Positions 1 through 7,570 of a DNA stretch of 24,545 nt are shown here, piece after piece. Position 1 is the stretch's first letter, and each line of letters opens with the position of its first letter. Origin of the DNA: an uncultured Caulobacteraceae bacterium (GTDB taxonomy: Bacteria; Pseudomonadota; Alphaproteobacteria; Caulobacterales; Caulobacteraceae). The stretch is taken from NCBI GenBank assembly GCA_946482375.1, contig CAMLRH010000010.1, forward strand, positions 1 through 24,545. The letters run 5' to 3'. Below the pieces are notes generated by a model that did not search any database, was not told the origin of the DNA, and was given only the letters and a program-made list of their open reading frames with translations. Both the position numbers and the translations under genes were made by a program.

Positions 1-110
1 AGCGACATCGTTCGGCTGCCGTTCCGGGGCGTCGTTCGCCGTGTGACCGGCGCCGAGAAACGAGAGAAGGCGGGCAAGCACGCCATACTCGCCGGCGGGC
101 TGCGGCGCGC

Positions 111-521
111 CTACTTGAAGGGGTTCCTCGACGGCGCCTGTCCCGACGTCGGGGGCGATGGCTCGATAGCGTCCCAATAATCGAGGAGCCACGTCAACTC
201 GTCGACGTCGATCCTGAGCAGCGGCATGCGGCGGTGGGCTTCCAAGGCGCGCTGGTCCAGAACCCAGGCCATGTCCTCACGCGAATAGCGGGAGCGAAGC
301 GTCGGGAACGCCGGCGCGTCGGCGAGCGGGCTGGGTTCGCGGCCGTCGATGGAGTGGCATTCCCCGCACTCGCGCCGCGCGATGCGTTCTCCGGCTGGGA
401 GACCGTTCATGACCACCAGCCGGGCTGACGGCGCAGGTTCGCTTTCCGGACCCGCGCAGCCCGCGACGGCGGCGAGCGCCAAGGCGCCCAGGATGGCTTT
501 GGAAGTGGAATGGCCGATCAT
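111..521 (-). CDS. Small lipoprotein c-type cytochrome
   Basis: This 136-residue protein has a signal peptide ending in a lipobox (VAGC, Cys22), so it should be a lipid-anchored periplasmic protein. A single heme c attachment motif, CGECH, lies at residues 52-56. Met99 in the sequence RRMPLL is a good candidate for the distal heme ligand. The short C-terminal helix (ELTWLLDYWDAI) matches the last helix of class I cytochromes c. It probably transfers electrons to a membrane-bound or periplasmic partner, which cannot be identified here. It is divergent from the split-barrel protein at 617 and shares with it an FNR/FixK-like box, so expression under low oxygen is likely (inference). The ATG at 519-521 has no strong ribosome-binding site, but it is the only start that keeps the full signal peptide. 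Confidence 0.85.
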   Translation of the reverse strand: MIGHSTSKAILGALALAAVAGCAGPESEPAPSARLVVMNGLPAGERIARRECGECHSIDGREPSPLADAPAFPTLRSRYSREDMAWVLDQRALEAHRRMPLLRIDVDELTWLLDYWDAIEPSPPTSGQAPSRNPFK

Positions 522-554
522 CGGAGCAAGGTAACGGAACGCTGTCGCCTCGTC

Positions 555-568
555 TTGACCTGGATCAA
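555..568. promoter_or_regulatory. FNR/FixK-type operator between divergent genes
   Basis: TTGACCTGGATCAA is seen directly. It differs by one base from the dyad TTGAT-N4-ATCAA recognised by FNR/FixK/Anr-type regulators of the CRP family. It lies 34 nt upstream of the cytochrome start and 48 nt upstream of the PNPOx-like start, so it could serve both genes. Oxygen or nitric-oxide control is inferred from the motif only. Confidence 0.75.
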
Positions 569-616
569 GGCGCGGATGGTCCGCGGCGCGAACTCTTCCG
601 CAAGAGGAGAGGTTCG

Positions 617-1093
617 ATGGAAGACCTGAAAGACCGCTTCATCGCCGAACTCGACAAGCGTCGTGTGCTGCCCCTCGCCACCCTGCGCCCGGACGGTTGG
701 CCCCAGGCCACAATCGTCGGCTACGCGAACGACGGGGCGGCGATCTATTTCATGATCTCGCGAGAAAGCCAGAAGTACGCCAATCTCCAGGCGGACAATC
801 GGGCCTCGATCTGTATCGGCGAAGATACCACCGACCCAATGGCGATTGGCGGCGCCTCGATGGCCGCAACGGTCGCTGAAGTCACCGACAAGGCGGAGCA
901 GGAACGCGCCCTGGCGGTGATGTTCAAGCGCTACCCCGAGTATGAGCCGATGATGAAGGGCGCCGACACCAGCGGCATGGTGATGATGCGCGCCAGGCCC
1001 TTGATCGCGTCGGTTCTGACTTATGAGAAGGGTTTTGGGCACACCGACACGGTGTGGTTTGCCGAACCCGCCAGTGGGGCCCCTCTCGGCTAG
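617..1093 (+). CDS. Pyridoxamine 5'-phosphate oxidase-like split-barrel protein
   Basis: This 158-residue protein starts with a helix and the sequence RVLPLATLRPDGWPQATIVG, followed by IYFMISRESQKYANLQAD and RASICIGED. This is the usual N-terminal pattern of the FMN-binding split-barrel (PNPOx-like) family: two strands that tell apart small-molecule ligands, then the K/N-L-x-x-x-R helix. Members bind FMN, F420 or heme. The exact reaction cannot be told from sequence. It is too short to be PdxH itself (usually above 200 residues) and lacks that enzyme's C-terminal part. The ATG has a good ribosome-binding site (AGGAGAGG, about 6 nt upstream). The FNR/FixK box upstream suggests a role in low-oxygen or nitrosative physiology, together with the divergent cytochrome (inference). 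Confidence 0.8.
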   Translation: MEDLKDRFIAELDKRRVLPLATLRPDGWPQATIVGYANDGAAIYFMISRESQKYANLQADNRASICIGEDTTDPMAIGGASMAATVAEVTDKAEQERALAVMFKRYPEYEPMMKGADTSGMVMMRARPLIASVLTYEKGFGHTDTVWFAEPASGAPLG

Positions 1094-1126
1094 GACGCGG
1101 CTCGCCTGAAGCTCCAACCGGGAAGG

Positions 1127-1591
1127 TCATTTGCCCGGGGCGTCTGGACCCTTCATCGGAACTCTAAACCGCTCGAGCGCCTCGTCACGCTTGCGGTCAA
1201 GGAAGGTCACGGCGTCGTCGAAGGCGCCGAACGTCAGGCACTGGCGGTCGCCGAACAGTTCGTCCATCGACGCCGTCCAGATGTGGAAGTGCGGGTCGGT
1301 GGTGACATAGCAGCCGAACTTGGGTCCGACCTCGCGCGGCACGCTGTGATAGGCGCCCAGGACGATATCCAGGTCGGCCTGGCTGGCGCCGGTGTCGCTG
1401 TTGGTGATGTCGAGCACGAAGTCGTAGGACGCCACCACCGGCTCTTCCCTGATCAGCTGCGCGGTCGCCCGGCTGAGCGTCGTGCCCGCAAAGCCGGGCC
1501 TCGCCGTGATCAGCATCCGCCGCTTCGCGCGGTCGATCGTGAACACGCCGCGGGGCGGCCGCGAGGGAGAGAAGGGCGAGGTCGCGTCCAT
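1127..1591 (-). CDS. Conserved-looking protein of unknown function, possible SpoIIAA-like fold
   Basis: I do not firmly recognise this 154-residue cytosolic protein. It has no signal peptide or membrane segment. The order of elements is strand (GVFTIDRAKRRMLITARPGF), helix (TLSRATAQLIREE), strand (YDFVLDITNSDTG), helix (QADLDIVLGAYHS), strand (KFGCYVTTDPHFHIW), helix (ASMDELFG), strand and a final charged helix. This alternating pattern is what is seen in SpoIIAA/STAS-like small proteins, but I cannot confirm it by eye. It is convergent with the PNPOx-like gene (33 nt apart) and divergent from the first sigma cassette. It has typical GC-rich codon use and no overlapping rival frame with better features. 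Confidence 0.65.
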   Translation of the reverse strand: MDATSPFSPSRPPRGVFTIDRAKRRMLITARPGFAGTTLSRATAQLIREEPVVASYDFVLDITNSDTGASQADLDIVLGAYHSVPREVGPKFGCYVTTDPHFHIWTASMDELFGDRQCLTFGAFDDAVTFLDRKRDEALERFRVPMKGPDAPGK

Positions 1592-1653
1592 ACGGCGTAG
1601 TTAGCCGCCAATCCTTGCGCATTCCCTATCCGCGACAGGCTGCGGGAACGCCG

Positions 1654-1696
1654 AATTTTCCCGCGGCCACATACCTATAGGCAGCCTCGCCGCATC
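1654..1696 (+). promoter_or_regulatory. Predicted ECF-type promoter of sigma gene 1
   Basis: An A/T tract (AATTTT, 1654-1659) is followed by a -35-like TACCTAT (1672-1678) and a -10-like GCATC (1692-1696). The distance from the first base of the -35 core to the first base of the -10 core is 20, as in six of the other seven sites of this window. The same TACCTAT/GCATC pair occurs in front of receptor gene 1. The sigma start lies 46 nt further on. Confidence 0.55.
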
Positions 1697-1741
1697 ATCC
1701 CTACTGTAGGCGCAGCCCTTGGCGCCCCGCGGGTGGGAGTA

Positions 1742-2293
1742 ATGGCGTATTCGCCCAAGCCGCCGCTGACCGAGCCGATGACCGGCGGACCCGAGTCCGG
1801 CGGCGATGATCTGCGGGCCTGGGCGCTGCAGTACGGCCCGGCGCTGCGCCGCTATTTCGCGCGGCGGGCGAGCGCGGCGGACGTGGACGACCTCGTCCAG
1901 GAGGTCTTTCTCCTCATGCAGTCGCGGGGCGCGACGTCGCGGATTGAGAACGTCGAGGGCTATCTGTTCCGCACCGCCGCCAATGTGCTCGGCCAGCGCC
2001 GGCGCCGCGCGACCTGGGCCTGGGGACGGCAGGAGGACATCGAGGACGGCGCGGGCCCCGCCGACGAAATCTCGCCCGAACGGATTCTCATCGGCAAGGA
2101 GGACTTCGACGCGCTGCTCGAGGCGCTGGAAGGCCTGCCGCCGCGAAGCGCGCTGGCCTTCATGCTGTTTCGGCTCGAGCGGCTGCCGCAGGAGGACATC
2201 GCCCGGCGCATGGGCATCTCGCTGCGCGCGGTGCGGGCGCTGGTCAGCCGCGCCCACCAGCGGATCTACGAGCAAGTGGGGTGGCGGCTATGA
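1742..2293 (+). CDS. ECF sigma factor, FecI-like (cassette 1)
   Basis: This 183-residue extracytoplasmic-function sigma factor directs RNA polymerase to the cassette promoters. Region 2 spans about residues 27-92 (YGPALRRYF, then DDLVQEVFLLM, then NVEGYLFRTAANVL). Region 4 spans about 118-178, with the helix-turn-helix around IARRMGISLRAVRALVS. I chose ATG 1742, which has GGGAG just upstream, over the in-frame GTG at 1733. Its stop overlaps the FecR start (ATGA), the usual sign of translational coupling. Of the four sigma factors here it has the most different region 4 (SLRAVRALVSRAH against SVKAVEALVARAM and similar). This fits the different promoter sequence of its cassette (inference). No Fur-like box is visible upstream. 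Confidence 0.92.
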   Translation: MAYSPKPPLTEPMTGGPESGGDDLRAWALQYGPALRRYFARRASAADVDDLVQEVFLLMQSRGATSRIENVEGYLFRTAANVLGQRRRRATWAWGRQEDIEDGAGPADEISPERILIGKEDFDALLEALEGLPPRSALAFMLFRLERLPQEDIARRMGISLRAVRALVSRAHQRIYEQVGWRL

Positions 2294-3312
2294 GCGCGCG
2301 TCGTGAGAACGGACCGCCGGACGCCATCCTGGACGAGGCCATGGACTGGCGGCTGCGCCAGGAAGAGGGCGATCTTTCGCAGGCCGAGCGGGACGCGTTC
2401 GCGGTCTGGCTGGCGCAATCTCCCCGGCATCAGGACGCCTACGACGGGCTGCAAACCTTCTGGGACGCGACCGGAGCGCTGGATCGCCACCCGCGCTACG
2501 GTGCGATCCTGCGCAAAGCCGAGGTCGCGACGGGACGAGTGCGGATCACGCGCCGGGCCATCGCCGCCGGTATCGCGGCTGCTGTGGTGGGGCTGGGCGG
2601 GTTCGGTCTCTACTATCAGCTGGGACCCAAGCCCCTGGCCGACCAGTCGTTCAGCACCGCGGTGGGCCAACAGGCGACCGTGACCCTGCCTGACGGTTCG
2701 CAGCTCACGCTCAACACCGACACGGTGGTGCGCACGACGGCCGACGAGGACCGGCGGCTCGTCTATCTCGACAAGGGTCAGGCCTACTTCAAGGTCGCCA
2801 AGGACCGGCGCCACCCGTTCGTTGTGACGGCGGCGGGGCGCACCGTGACCGCGCTTGGCACCGCGTTCGACGTGCGGGTCGACCGGGGCGAGCTGAAGGT
2901 CGTCCTCGTCGAGGGCGAGGTGCGCGTGGCGGCCGCCAAACCGCCCAGCCACGCCAGCGGCGGCGCCAGGCGCGCGGGCCCGATGACGACGGACATGTCG
3001 GCGGGCTCGCAGCTGGTCGCCCGCGACGACACCGAATGGCGGCTGACGCCCACCAACGTCGACCGCGAAACCAGTTGGCTGACGGGGCAGCTGGTCTTCG
3101 ACGGCGCGCCGCTGGGCGACGTGGTCGAGGAAATGAACCGCTACTCGACGCGCAAGATCGCGCTCGCCGATCCCACGCTGACCGAACGGCGGATCGGCGG
3201 CAACTTCGCGCCGGGCGATGTCCAGGGCTTCGCCAGAATTCTGGAGGCGGCGGGGATCGCCACACTGGAGGAACAGCCGGACGGAAGGATACTGGTTGTG
3301 GCGGCCAAGTAA
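2290..3312 (+). CDS. FecR-type anti-sigma factor (cassette 1)
   Basis: This 340-residue inner-membrane regulator passes the signal from the receptor to the sigma factor. The cytoplasmic N-terminal FecR-associated domain (DUF4880 type) covers about residues 10-65 (AMDWRLRQEEGDLSQAERDAF, then FAVWLAQSPRHQDAYD). A twin arginine (R88-R89) stands before one membrane segment (about 90-108). The periplasmic FecR domain (about 118-215) contains TVTLPDGSQLTLNTDT, YLDKGQAYFKV and TALGTAFDVRV. A C-terminal STN-like/DUF4974 domain (about 262-340) contains LGDVVEEMNRYS. I chose ATG 2290 because it forms the ATGA overlap with the sigma stop, as in cassettes 3 and 4; an in-frame GTG lies at 2281. Confidence 0.92.
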   Translation: MSARRENGPPDAILDEAMDWRLRQEEGDLSQAERDAFAVWLAQSPRHQDAYDGLQTFWDATGALDRHPRYGAILRKAEVATGRVRITRRAIAAGIAAAVVGLGGFGLYYQLGPKPLADQSFSTAVGQQATVTLPDGSQLTLNTDTVVRTTADEDRRLVYLDKGQAYFKVAKDRRHPFVVTAAGRTVTALGTAFDVRVDRGELKVVLVEGEVRVAAAKPPSHASGGARRAGPMTTDMSAGSQLVARDDTEWRLTPTNVDRETSWLTGQLVFDGAPLGDVVEEMNRYSTRKIALADPTLTERRIGGNFAPGDVQGFARILEAAGIATLEEQPDGRILVVAAK

Positions 3313-3356
3313 AAAATTTGTAGCGGCATGTACCTATCAGGCCACTGTTCAGCATC
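3311..3356 (+). promoter_or_regulatory. Predicted ECF-type promoter of receptor gene 1
   Basis: An A/T tract (3311-3319) begins right at the FecR stop codon. It is followed by TACCTAT (3331-3337) and GCATC (3352-3356), the same two cores as in front of sigma gene 1 but with 1 nt more spacing. This lets the receptor be transcribed separately from the sigma-fecR operon. Confidence 0.5.
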
Positions 3357-3366
3357 TCCCTTGGCA

Positions 3367-3380
3367 GGAGCGAAGTCTCC
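3367..3380 (+). promoter_or_regulatory. Leader hairpin of receptor mRNA 1
   Basis: GGAG (3367-3370) pairs with CTCC (3377-3380) around a 6-nt loop, starting 11 nt after the -10 core. It should therefore sit at or near the mRNA 5' end. The real ribosome-binding site (AAGGGGGA, 3388-3395) follows. The stem is short (4 bp), the weakest of the four equivalent hairpins. Confidence 0.35.
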
Positions 3381-3398
3381 AAGAAAAAGGGGGAAGAC

Positions 3399-6300
3399 AT
3401 GAGGCTTTTCAGGAAGTCTGGCCATGCGCGCCTGATGGTTGGCGTTGCGGCGGGTGCGTTGGCGCTCGCGTTCGGATCCGGCGCCGCCTGGGCGCAATCC
3501 AAACCGATCACTGTTGAGCCCCAGACGCTGGCCTCGGCGCTGAACGACTTCGGCAGCCAGACCGGGCAGCAGGTTTTCTTCACCACCGAGCTCACCGGCT
3601 CGAAGCTTTCCGGCGGCGTCGCCGGCGCCACCGACGAGCAGGTCGCGCTCGCGCAGATACTGCAGGGCACGGGCCTGCGGTTCCGCCGCGAAGCCAACGC
3701 CTACATCATCGAGGAGGGCGCATCCGCCCCCCAGTCCGGAAGCGCCGCGGGGGACGGCGCTGACGGCACGGTCGAGGCTCTGATCGTCACCGCTCAGAAG
3801 CGGGAAGAAGACATCCAGGACGTGCCGATCGCCATCTCGGCCTTCACCCAGACGGCGCTTGAGCAGCAGAAGATCGAGGGCGGCTTCGACCTTTTGAAAG
3901 CCATCCCCAACGTCACCTTCTCGAAGAACAACTTCACGTCCTACAATTTCGCCATCCGCGGCATCGGCACCAAGGCGGTGTCGGCCACGACCGACCCAGG
4001 CGTCGCCGTAAGCTTCAACAACTCGGCATTGCTCCAGAACCGTCTGTTCGAGCAGGAATACTTCGACATCGAGCGCGTCGAGGTCCTGCGCGGGCCGCAG
4101 GGCACGCTCTATGGCCGCAACGCGACCGCCGGCGTGGTCAACGTCATCTCCGCCAAGCCTGACATGGACGAGTTCGACGGCTGGATCAAAGGCGAGGTCG
4201 GCAACTATCACGCCAAGCGCCTGTCAGCGATGGTCAACGTGCCGCTGCTCAAGGACAAGGTGGCCGTGCGTCTCGCCGGCGCCCTGACCGACCGGTTCGG
4301 CTACGACTACAACACCGGCACCGGCAACGCGATCAACGGTCGCGACCTGTGGTCCGCGCGCCTGACGCTGGCCATCAATCCCACCGACAACGTCCGGGCC
4401 AATGTGATCTGGGAGCGCTTTGAGGAGGACGACAACCGCTCGCGCACCGGCAAGCAGGTCTGCCACCGCGACCCCGGGCCATACATGATCGGCGACACCC
4501 GCACCGAGCACTTCGTCGGCGACGGGCACCAGCTGGTCGAGAGCTATATCCCCTTCAACAACGCGCGACGGGCGATCTTCTCGCAGGGCTGCCTGCCGGG
4601 CTCGCTCTACGACCCGATGGCGTTCGGCACGCCCAACGGACTGTCGCTGCCGTTCGTGCAGGCGCAGGCCATCGCCGCGTCGTGGGCCTTTGGGCCTCCC
4701 GATGAGAACGGCGTCCCCACCTCGCTGGTCAGCTGGACCACCGATCCCTACGGCGGACTGATGCAGTCGTCCGATCTGCGGGTGATCGACTCCATCAAGG
4801 ACCCGACCTACCGGGCCAAGGCCGACGTCGTTCAGTTGAACGTCGAGTTCGACCTGAGCGAAGGGCTGACCTTCTACTCCCAGACCGTCTATAACGAAGA
4901 CACCACCTACTCGACCCAGGACTACAACCGCTTCAACACGGTGCCGATCTTCAGCGATACGGCGGCCTGGGAAGTCTGGGGCGAGCCCTCGTGGTTCCGC
5001 CCCTTCGCGCGGGGCGGGCAGTTCTGCGACCCCCAACTCGGTTGCTCGGACAAGCTGGTCGCCTTCGACCAGGCGTCCGCCGAAGGCAAGCAGTTCGGCC
5101 AGGAAATTCGTCTGCAGTCGGATTTCGACGGGCCGATCAACTTCAGTGTCGGCGCCAACTACACGACGTTCGATACGGTCATCGACTACTACGTCTTCAC
5201 GAACCTCATCACGGCGGCCGCTTCGATCCCGCCGTTCAACTGGTCCTACATGGTCTTCGAGGATCCGCAGGAAGCCTGCTGGAATTTCCTGGAGATGACG
5301 TTCGACGTCAACGATCCGCAGATCTGCCCCTACATCGACCCCAATCCGCTGGAGTCGATCAACGGGGAAGGTCACAACTACTTCCGCAGCAAGAACCCTT
5401 ACGAGCTCAAGTCCAGCGCCGTCTTTGGGGAAGTCTACTGGAACGCCACCGACGCGCTGAAGGTGACGGCGGGTCTGCGCTACACCGACGACCGCAAGAC
5501 CTTCACTCCCGTTCCGAGCCAGGTGCTTCTGGCCAACGGCACCATCGCCGGCGGAGACGTCGCGAGGGGCTATCCCGAGGGCGAGGACATCAAGCAGCAC
5601 TGGGGCGAATGGACGGGCCGTCTGGGCGCCGACTGGAAACCGGTGCTGTCGTTTACCGACGACACCATGGTCTATGCCTTCTATTCGCGGGGCTACAAGG
5701 GCGGCGGCGCCAACCCGCCGGCTCCGGGCTTCGGCGAGAAGTCGCTGTTCGACTTCAGGCCGGACCTGGAAGCCGGGATCGTCACATCGCTGACCAACTC
5801 AGGGAACGCGCAATACATCCCCGCCGTATTGGCCCGCTTCAACGCGCCCATCCTGCATCTCACGGGCGTTGAGTACGAACGCACGTTCAAGCCGGAGTTC
5901 GTCAACGCCTTCGAGGTCGGCGCCAAGAACACCCTGCTGGGCGGCGCGATGACGGCGAACGTCAACGCCTTCTTCTACGACTACGAGGATTACCAGGTCT
6001 CACAGATCCGGGACCGCACGGCCGTCAACGAGAACTTCGACGCGACGGTGTGGGGCCTTGAGTTCGAGGGCATGTTCTCGCCGGCCCGTAACCTGCATTT
6101 CAGGGGCACGTTCGGTTACCTCGACACCAGTATCGGCGATGGCGAGCAGTCCATCGACATCATGAACCGCACGCAGAGCGACCCGAACTTCGTGCTGGTC
6201 AGGTCGTGGATGCAGCTGCCGTCAAACTGCATCGCGCCGCTGCACGTCGTTGAACATTACCTCCAGACCCATACCGGTCCGAATAACCAGTGGTGGGGCA

Positions 6301-6827
6301 TCTGCGGCGGCACCGGCAACATCACCGACATCATGAACCTGCCGACGCTGATCGGGTCGGGCGCGGTTATCCTCGATGAAAACACCGGCACCATTTACGA
6401 CCCGGCCTATTACAATGGCCAGAACGGCACGATGGATATCCACGGCGGCGCCGGGATCATGGCCGACCTCTCCGGCCGGGAACTGCCCAACGCACCGCAC
6501 TGGACGATAAGCTTCGGCGGCCAGTACGAGATGGAGTTCATGGAGGGCTGGAAGGCCGTCGTTCGCGCCGACGCCTACTGGCAGTCACAGTCGTGGGCGC
6601 GGGTGTACAACGCCGTCAACGACAAGCTGCACGGCTGGTACAACGCCAACCTGTCGCTGTGGTTTGAGAGCGAGGACGGGCTGAAGATCGAGCTCTACGC
6701 CAAGAACATTCTGGACGGACAGCCGATCACCGACGCCTTCATCAACTCCGACGACACGGCGCTCACCACCAACGTCTTTGCCCTGGACCCGCGCCTCATC
6801 GGCCTGTCCATCCGCAAGGACTTCTGA
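3399..6827 (+). CDS. TonB-dependent receptor with STN signalling domain (cassette 1)
   Basis: This 1142-residue outer-membrane active transporter and signal transducer starts with a signal peptide ending about residue 32 (AWA/Q). The STN domain (about 37-106) contacts FecR in the periplasm. A linker follows, then a TonB-box-like stretch (EALIVTAQKRE, about 126-136), and the plug (about 138-250) with VEVLRGPQGTLYGRNATAGV. The 22-strand barrel ends at a normal C-terminal aromatic (SIRKDF). It is longer than most STN receptors (about 800-950) because of large loops with eight cysteines in four pairs. Unlike receptors 2 and 3 it has no extra C-terminal domain, and it is the most divergent of the four. 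The ATG has a strong ribosome-binding site (AAGGGGGA). The substrate cannot be told. Confidence 0.93.
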   Translation: MRLFRKSGHARLMVGVAAGALALAFGSGAAWAQSKPITVEPQTLASALNDFGSQTGQQVFFTTELTGSKLSGGVAGATDEQVALAQILQGTGLRFRREANAYIIEEGASAPQSGSAAGDGADGTVEALIVTAQKREEDIQDVPIAISAFTQTALEQQKIEGGFDLLKAIPNVTFSKNNFTSYNFAIRGIGTKAVSATTDPGVAVSFNNSALLQNRLFEQEYFDIERVEVLRGPQGTLYGRNATAGVVNVISAKPDMDEFDGWIKGEVGNYHAKRLSAMVNVPLLKDKVAVRLAGALTDRFGYDYNTGTGNAINGRDLWSARLTLAINPTDNVRANVIWERFEEDDNRSRTGKQVCHRDPGPYMIGDTRTEHFVGDGHQLVESYIPFNNARRAIFSQGCLPGSLYDPMAFGTPNGLSLPFVQAQAIAASWAFGPPDENGVPTSLVSWTTDPYGGLMQSSDLRVIDSIKDPTYRAKADVVQLNVEFDLSEGLTFYSQTVYNEDTTYSTQDYNRFNTVPIFSDTAAWEVWGEPSWFRPFARGGQFCDPQLGCSDKLVAFDQASAEGKQFGQEIRLQSDFDGPINFSVGANYTTFDTVIDYYVFTNLITAAASIPPFNWSYMVFEDPQEACWNFLEMTFDVNDPQICPYIDPNPLESINGEGHNYFRSKNPYELKSSAVFGEVYWNATDALKVTAGLRYTDDRKTFTPVPSQVLLANGTIAGGDVARGYPEGEDIKQHWGEWTGRLGADWKPVLSFTDDTMVYAFYSRGYKGGGANPPAPGFGEKSLFDFRPDLEAGIVTSLTNSGNAQYIPAVLARFNAPILHLTGVEYERTFKPEFVNAFEVGAKNTLLGGAMTANVNAFFYDYEDYQVSQIRDRTAVNENFDATVWGLEFEGMFSPARNLHFRGTFGYLDTSIGDGEQSIDIMNRTQSDPNFVLVRSWMQLPSNCIAPLHVVEHYLQTHTGPNNQWWGICGGTGNITDIMNLPTLIGSGAVILDENTGTIYDPAYYNGQNGTMDIHGGAGIMADLSGRELPNAPHWTISFGGQYEMEFMEGWKAVVRADAYWQSQSWARVYNAVNDKLHGWYNANLSLWFESEDGLKIELYAKNILDGQPITDAFINSDDTALTTNVFALDPRLIGLSIRKDF
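3738..3763 (+). repeat. 26-bp hinge repeat, copy 1 of 4
   Basis: Identical to the segments at 9035-9060, 15249-15274 and 21578-21603. It lies in the linker between the STN and plug domains of receptor 1. Confidence 0.9.
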
Positions 6828-6864
6828 TCCCCCGGCTCGCGAACCCCTTCGACGACCGGAGACT

Positions 6865-6893
6865 GAGGCGGCGGACCCGACACCCGCCGCCTC
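6865..6893 (+). terminator. Rho-independent terminator after cassette 1
   Basis: A perfect 10-bp stem (GAGGCGGCGG, 6865-6874, with CCGCCGCCTC, 6884-6893) encloses a 9-nt loop and is followed by a short T-rich run. It lies 38 nt after the receptor stop codon and 64 nt before the next sigma promoter core. Confidence 0.8.
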
Positions 6894-6907
6894 TTTCCTG
6901 TTCCCGC

Positions 6908-6953
6908 AAAAAAGTTCGCACCCCCGCATAGGGTATCGCGCCTGATCTGCGTC
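6908..6953 (+). promoter_or_regulatory. Predicted ECF-type promoter of sigma gene 2
   Basis: An A tract (6908-6913) precedes GCATAGGG (TAGGG at 6929-6933) and GCGTC (6949-6953), with a 20-nt step from core to core. The same GCATAGGG and GCGTC occur in front of receptor gene 2. CGTC is a typical -10 core of ECF promoters (established knowledge). Confidence 0.65.
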
Positions 6954-7027
6954 ATAGTCGCGAGCGGGGTCCGTCCGGGCGGACCGGGGCCGCGCTCGCA
7001 TGCGTGGTTTGGGGCAGGTCAGGGTCG

Positions 7028-7570
7028 ATGGCGACACCGCCGAAGATGCCGGTCAGCGTGGCGCATCCGGTGCGCACCGAGGACCTGGCCGCGTGGGCGC
7101 AACGCTATGGCCCGGCGCTGCGCCGCTATTTCCTGAAGAAGGTGAGCCCGGCGCAGGCCGACGACCTGGTGCAGGAGGTGTTCGCCCGGCTGCAGGCCCG
7201 CTCCACCGCTACACCGCTCGACAACGTCGAGGGCTATCTGTTCCGCTCGGCGGCGAACGTGCTGATCAGCCACTTTCGCACCGAGAGCGGGCAGGGGTGG
7301 GACCGCCACCGACGGCTGGAAGAGTGGCTCGAGCCGCCGGAGAACATCTCGCCCGAGCGCACCCTGATCGGCAAACAGGACATCGAGCGGGTGATCGCCT
7401 CGCTGGAGGACATGCCGGCCCGCTCGCGCGAGGCCTTCCTGCTGCACCGCTTCGAGGAGCTGACGGGACCCGCCATCGCGCGGCGGATGGGCATTTCGGT
7501 GAAGGGCGTCGAGGCGCTGCTGGCGCGGGCCATGCGCCACATCTCGGCGGCCATGGAGGACGCGTCGTGA
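7028..7570 (+). CDS. ECF sigma factor, FecI-like (cassette 2)
   Basis: This 180-residue ECF sigma factor has region 2 from about residue 20 (WAQRYGPALRRYFLKK, DDLVQEVFARLQ, NVEGYLFRSAANVLISHF). Region 4 (about 115-172) has the helix-turn-helix IARRMGISVKGVEALLARAM. ATG 7028 is preferred over the in-frame GTG at 7004 because it follows AGGG at a usable distance and gives the same N-terminal length as its paralogs. Its stop codon overlaps the GTG start of the FecR gene (GTGA). The region 4 helix is closest to that of sigma 4, and the two cassettes have the most similar promoters (TAGGG with GCGTC or GCGTT), so some cross-recognition between these two is possible. Confidence 0.92.
   Translation: MATPPKMPVSVAHPVRTEDLAAWAQRYGPALRRYFLKKVSPAQADDLVQEVFARLQARSTATPLDNVEGYLFRSAANVLISHFRTESGQGWDRHRRLEEWLEPPENISPERTLIGKQDIERVIASLEDMPARSREAFLLHRFEELTGPAIARRMGISVKGVEALLARAMRHISAAMEDAS

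Noticed and set aside
1..180. Open plus-strand frame ending at 180 and an open minus-strand frame over 1-110
   Set aside because: Neither fragment resembles a known family. The plus-strand one would overlap the cytochrome gene by 70 bp. Too little sequence to call a gene.
518..1117. Minus-strand frame of 199 codons over the PNPOx-like gene
   Set aside because: Its product has no domain pattern, and the plus-strand gene has a good ribosome-binding site and family motifs.
3738..3763. Whether the 26-bp repeats could be a CRISPR array or mobile-element ends
   Set aside because: They are about 5-6 kb apart, in frame inside coding sequence, and not bounded by inverted repeats or spacers.
6865..6893. 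Hairpins between cassettes as integrase or att sites
   Set aside because: Perfect GC stems followed by T runs directly after receptor genes are explained by termination; no integrase or transposase gene is visible in the window.
7000..7566. Upstream extension of the fecR 2 frame through the sigma 2 gene
   Set aside because: It would read the sigma gene in the wrong frame. The GTG at 7567 overlapping the sigma stop matches the arrangement of the other three cassettes.
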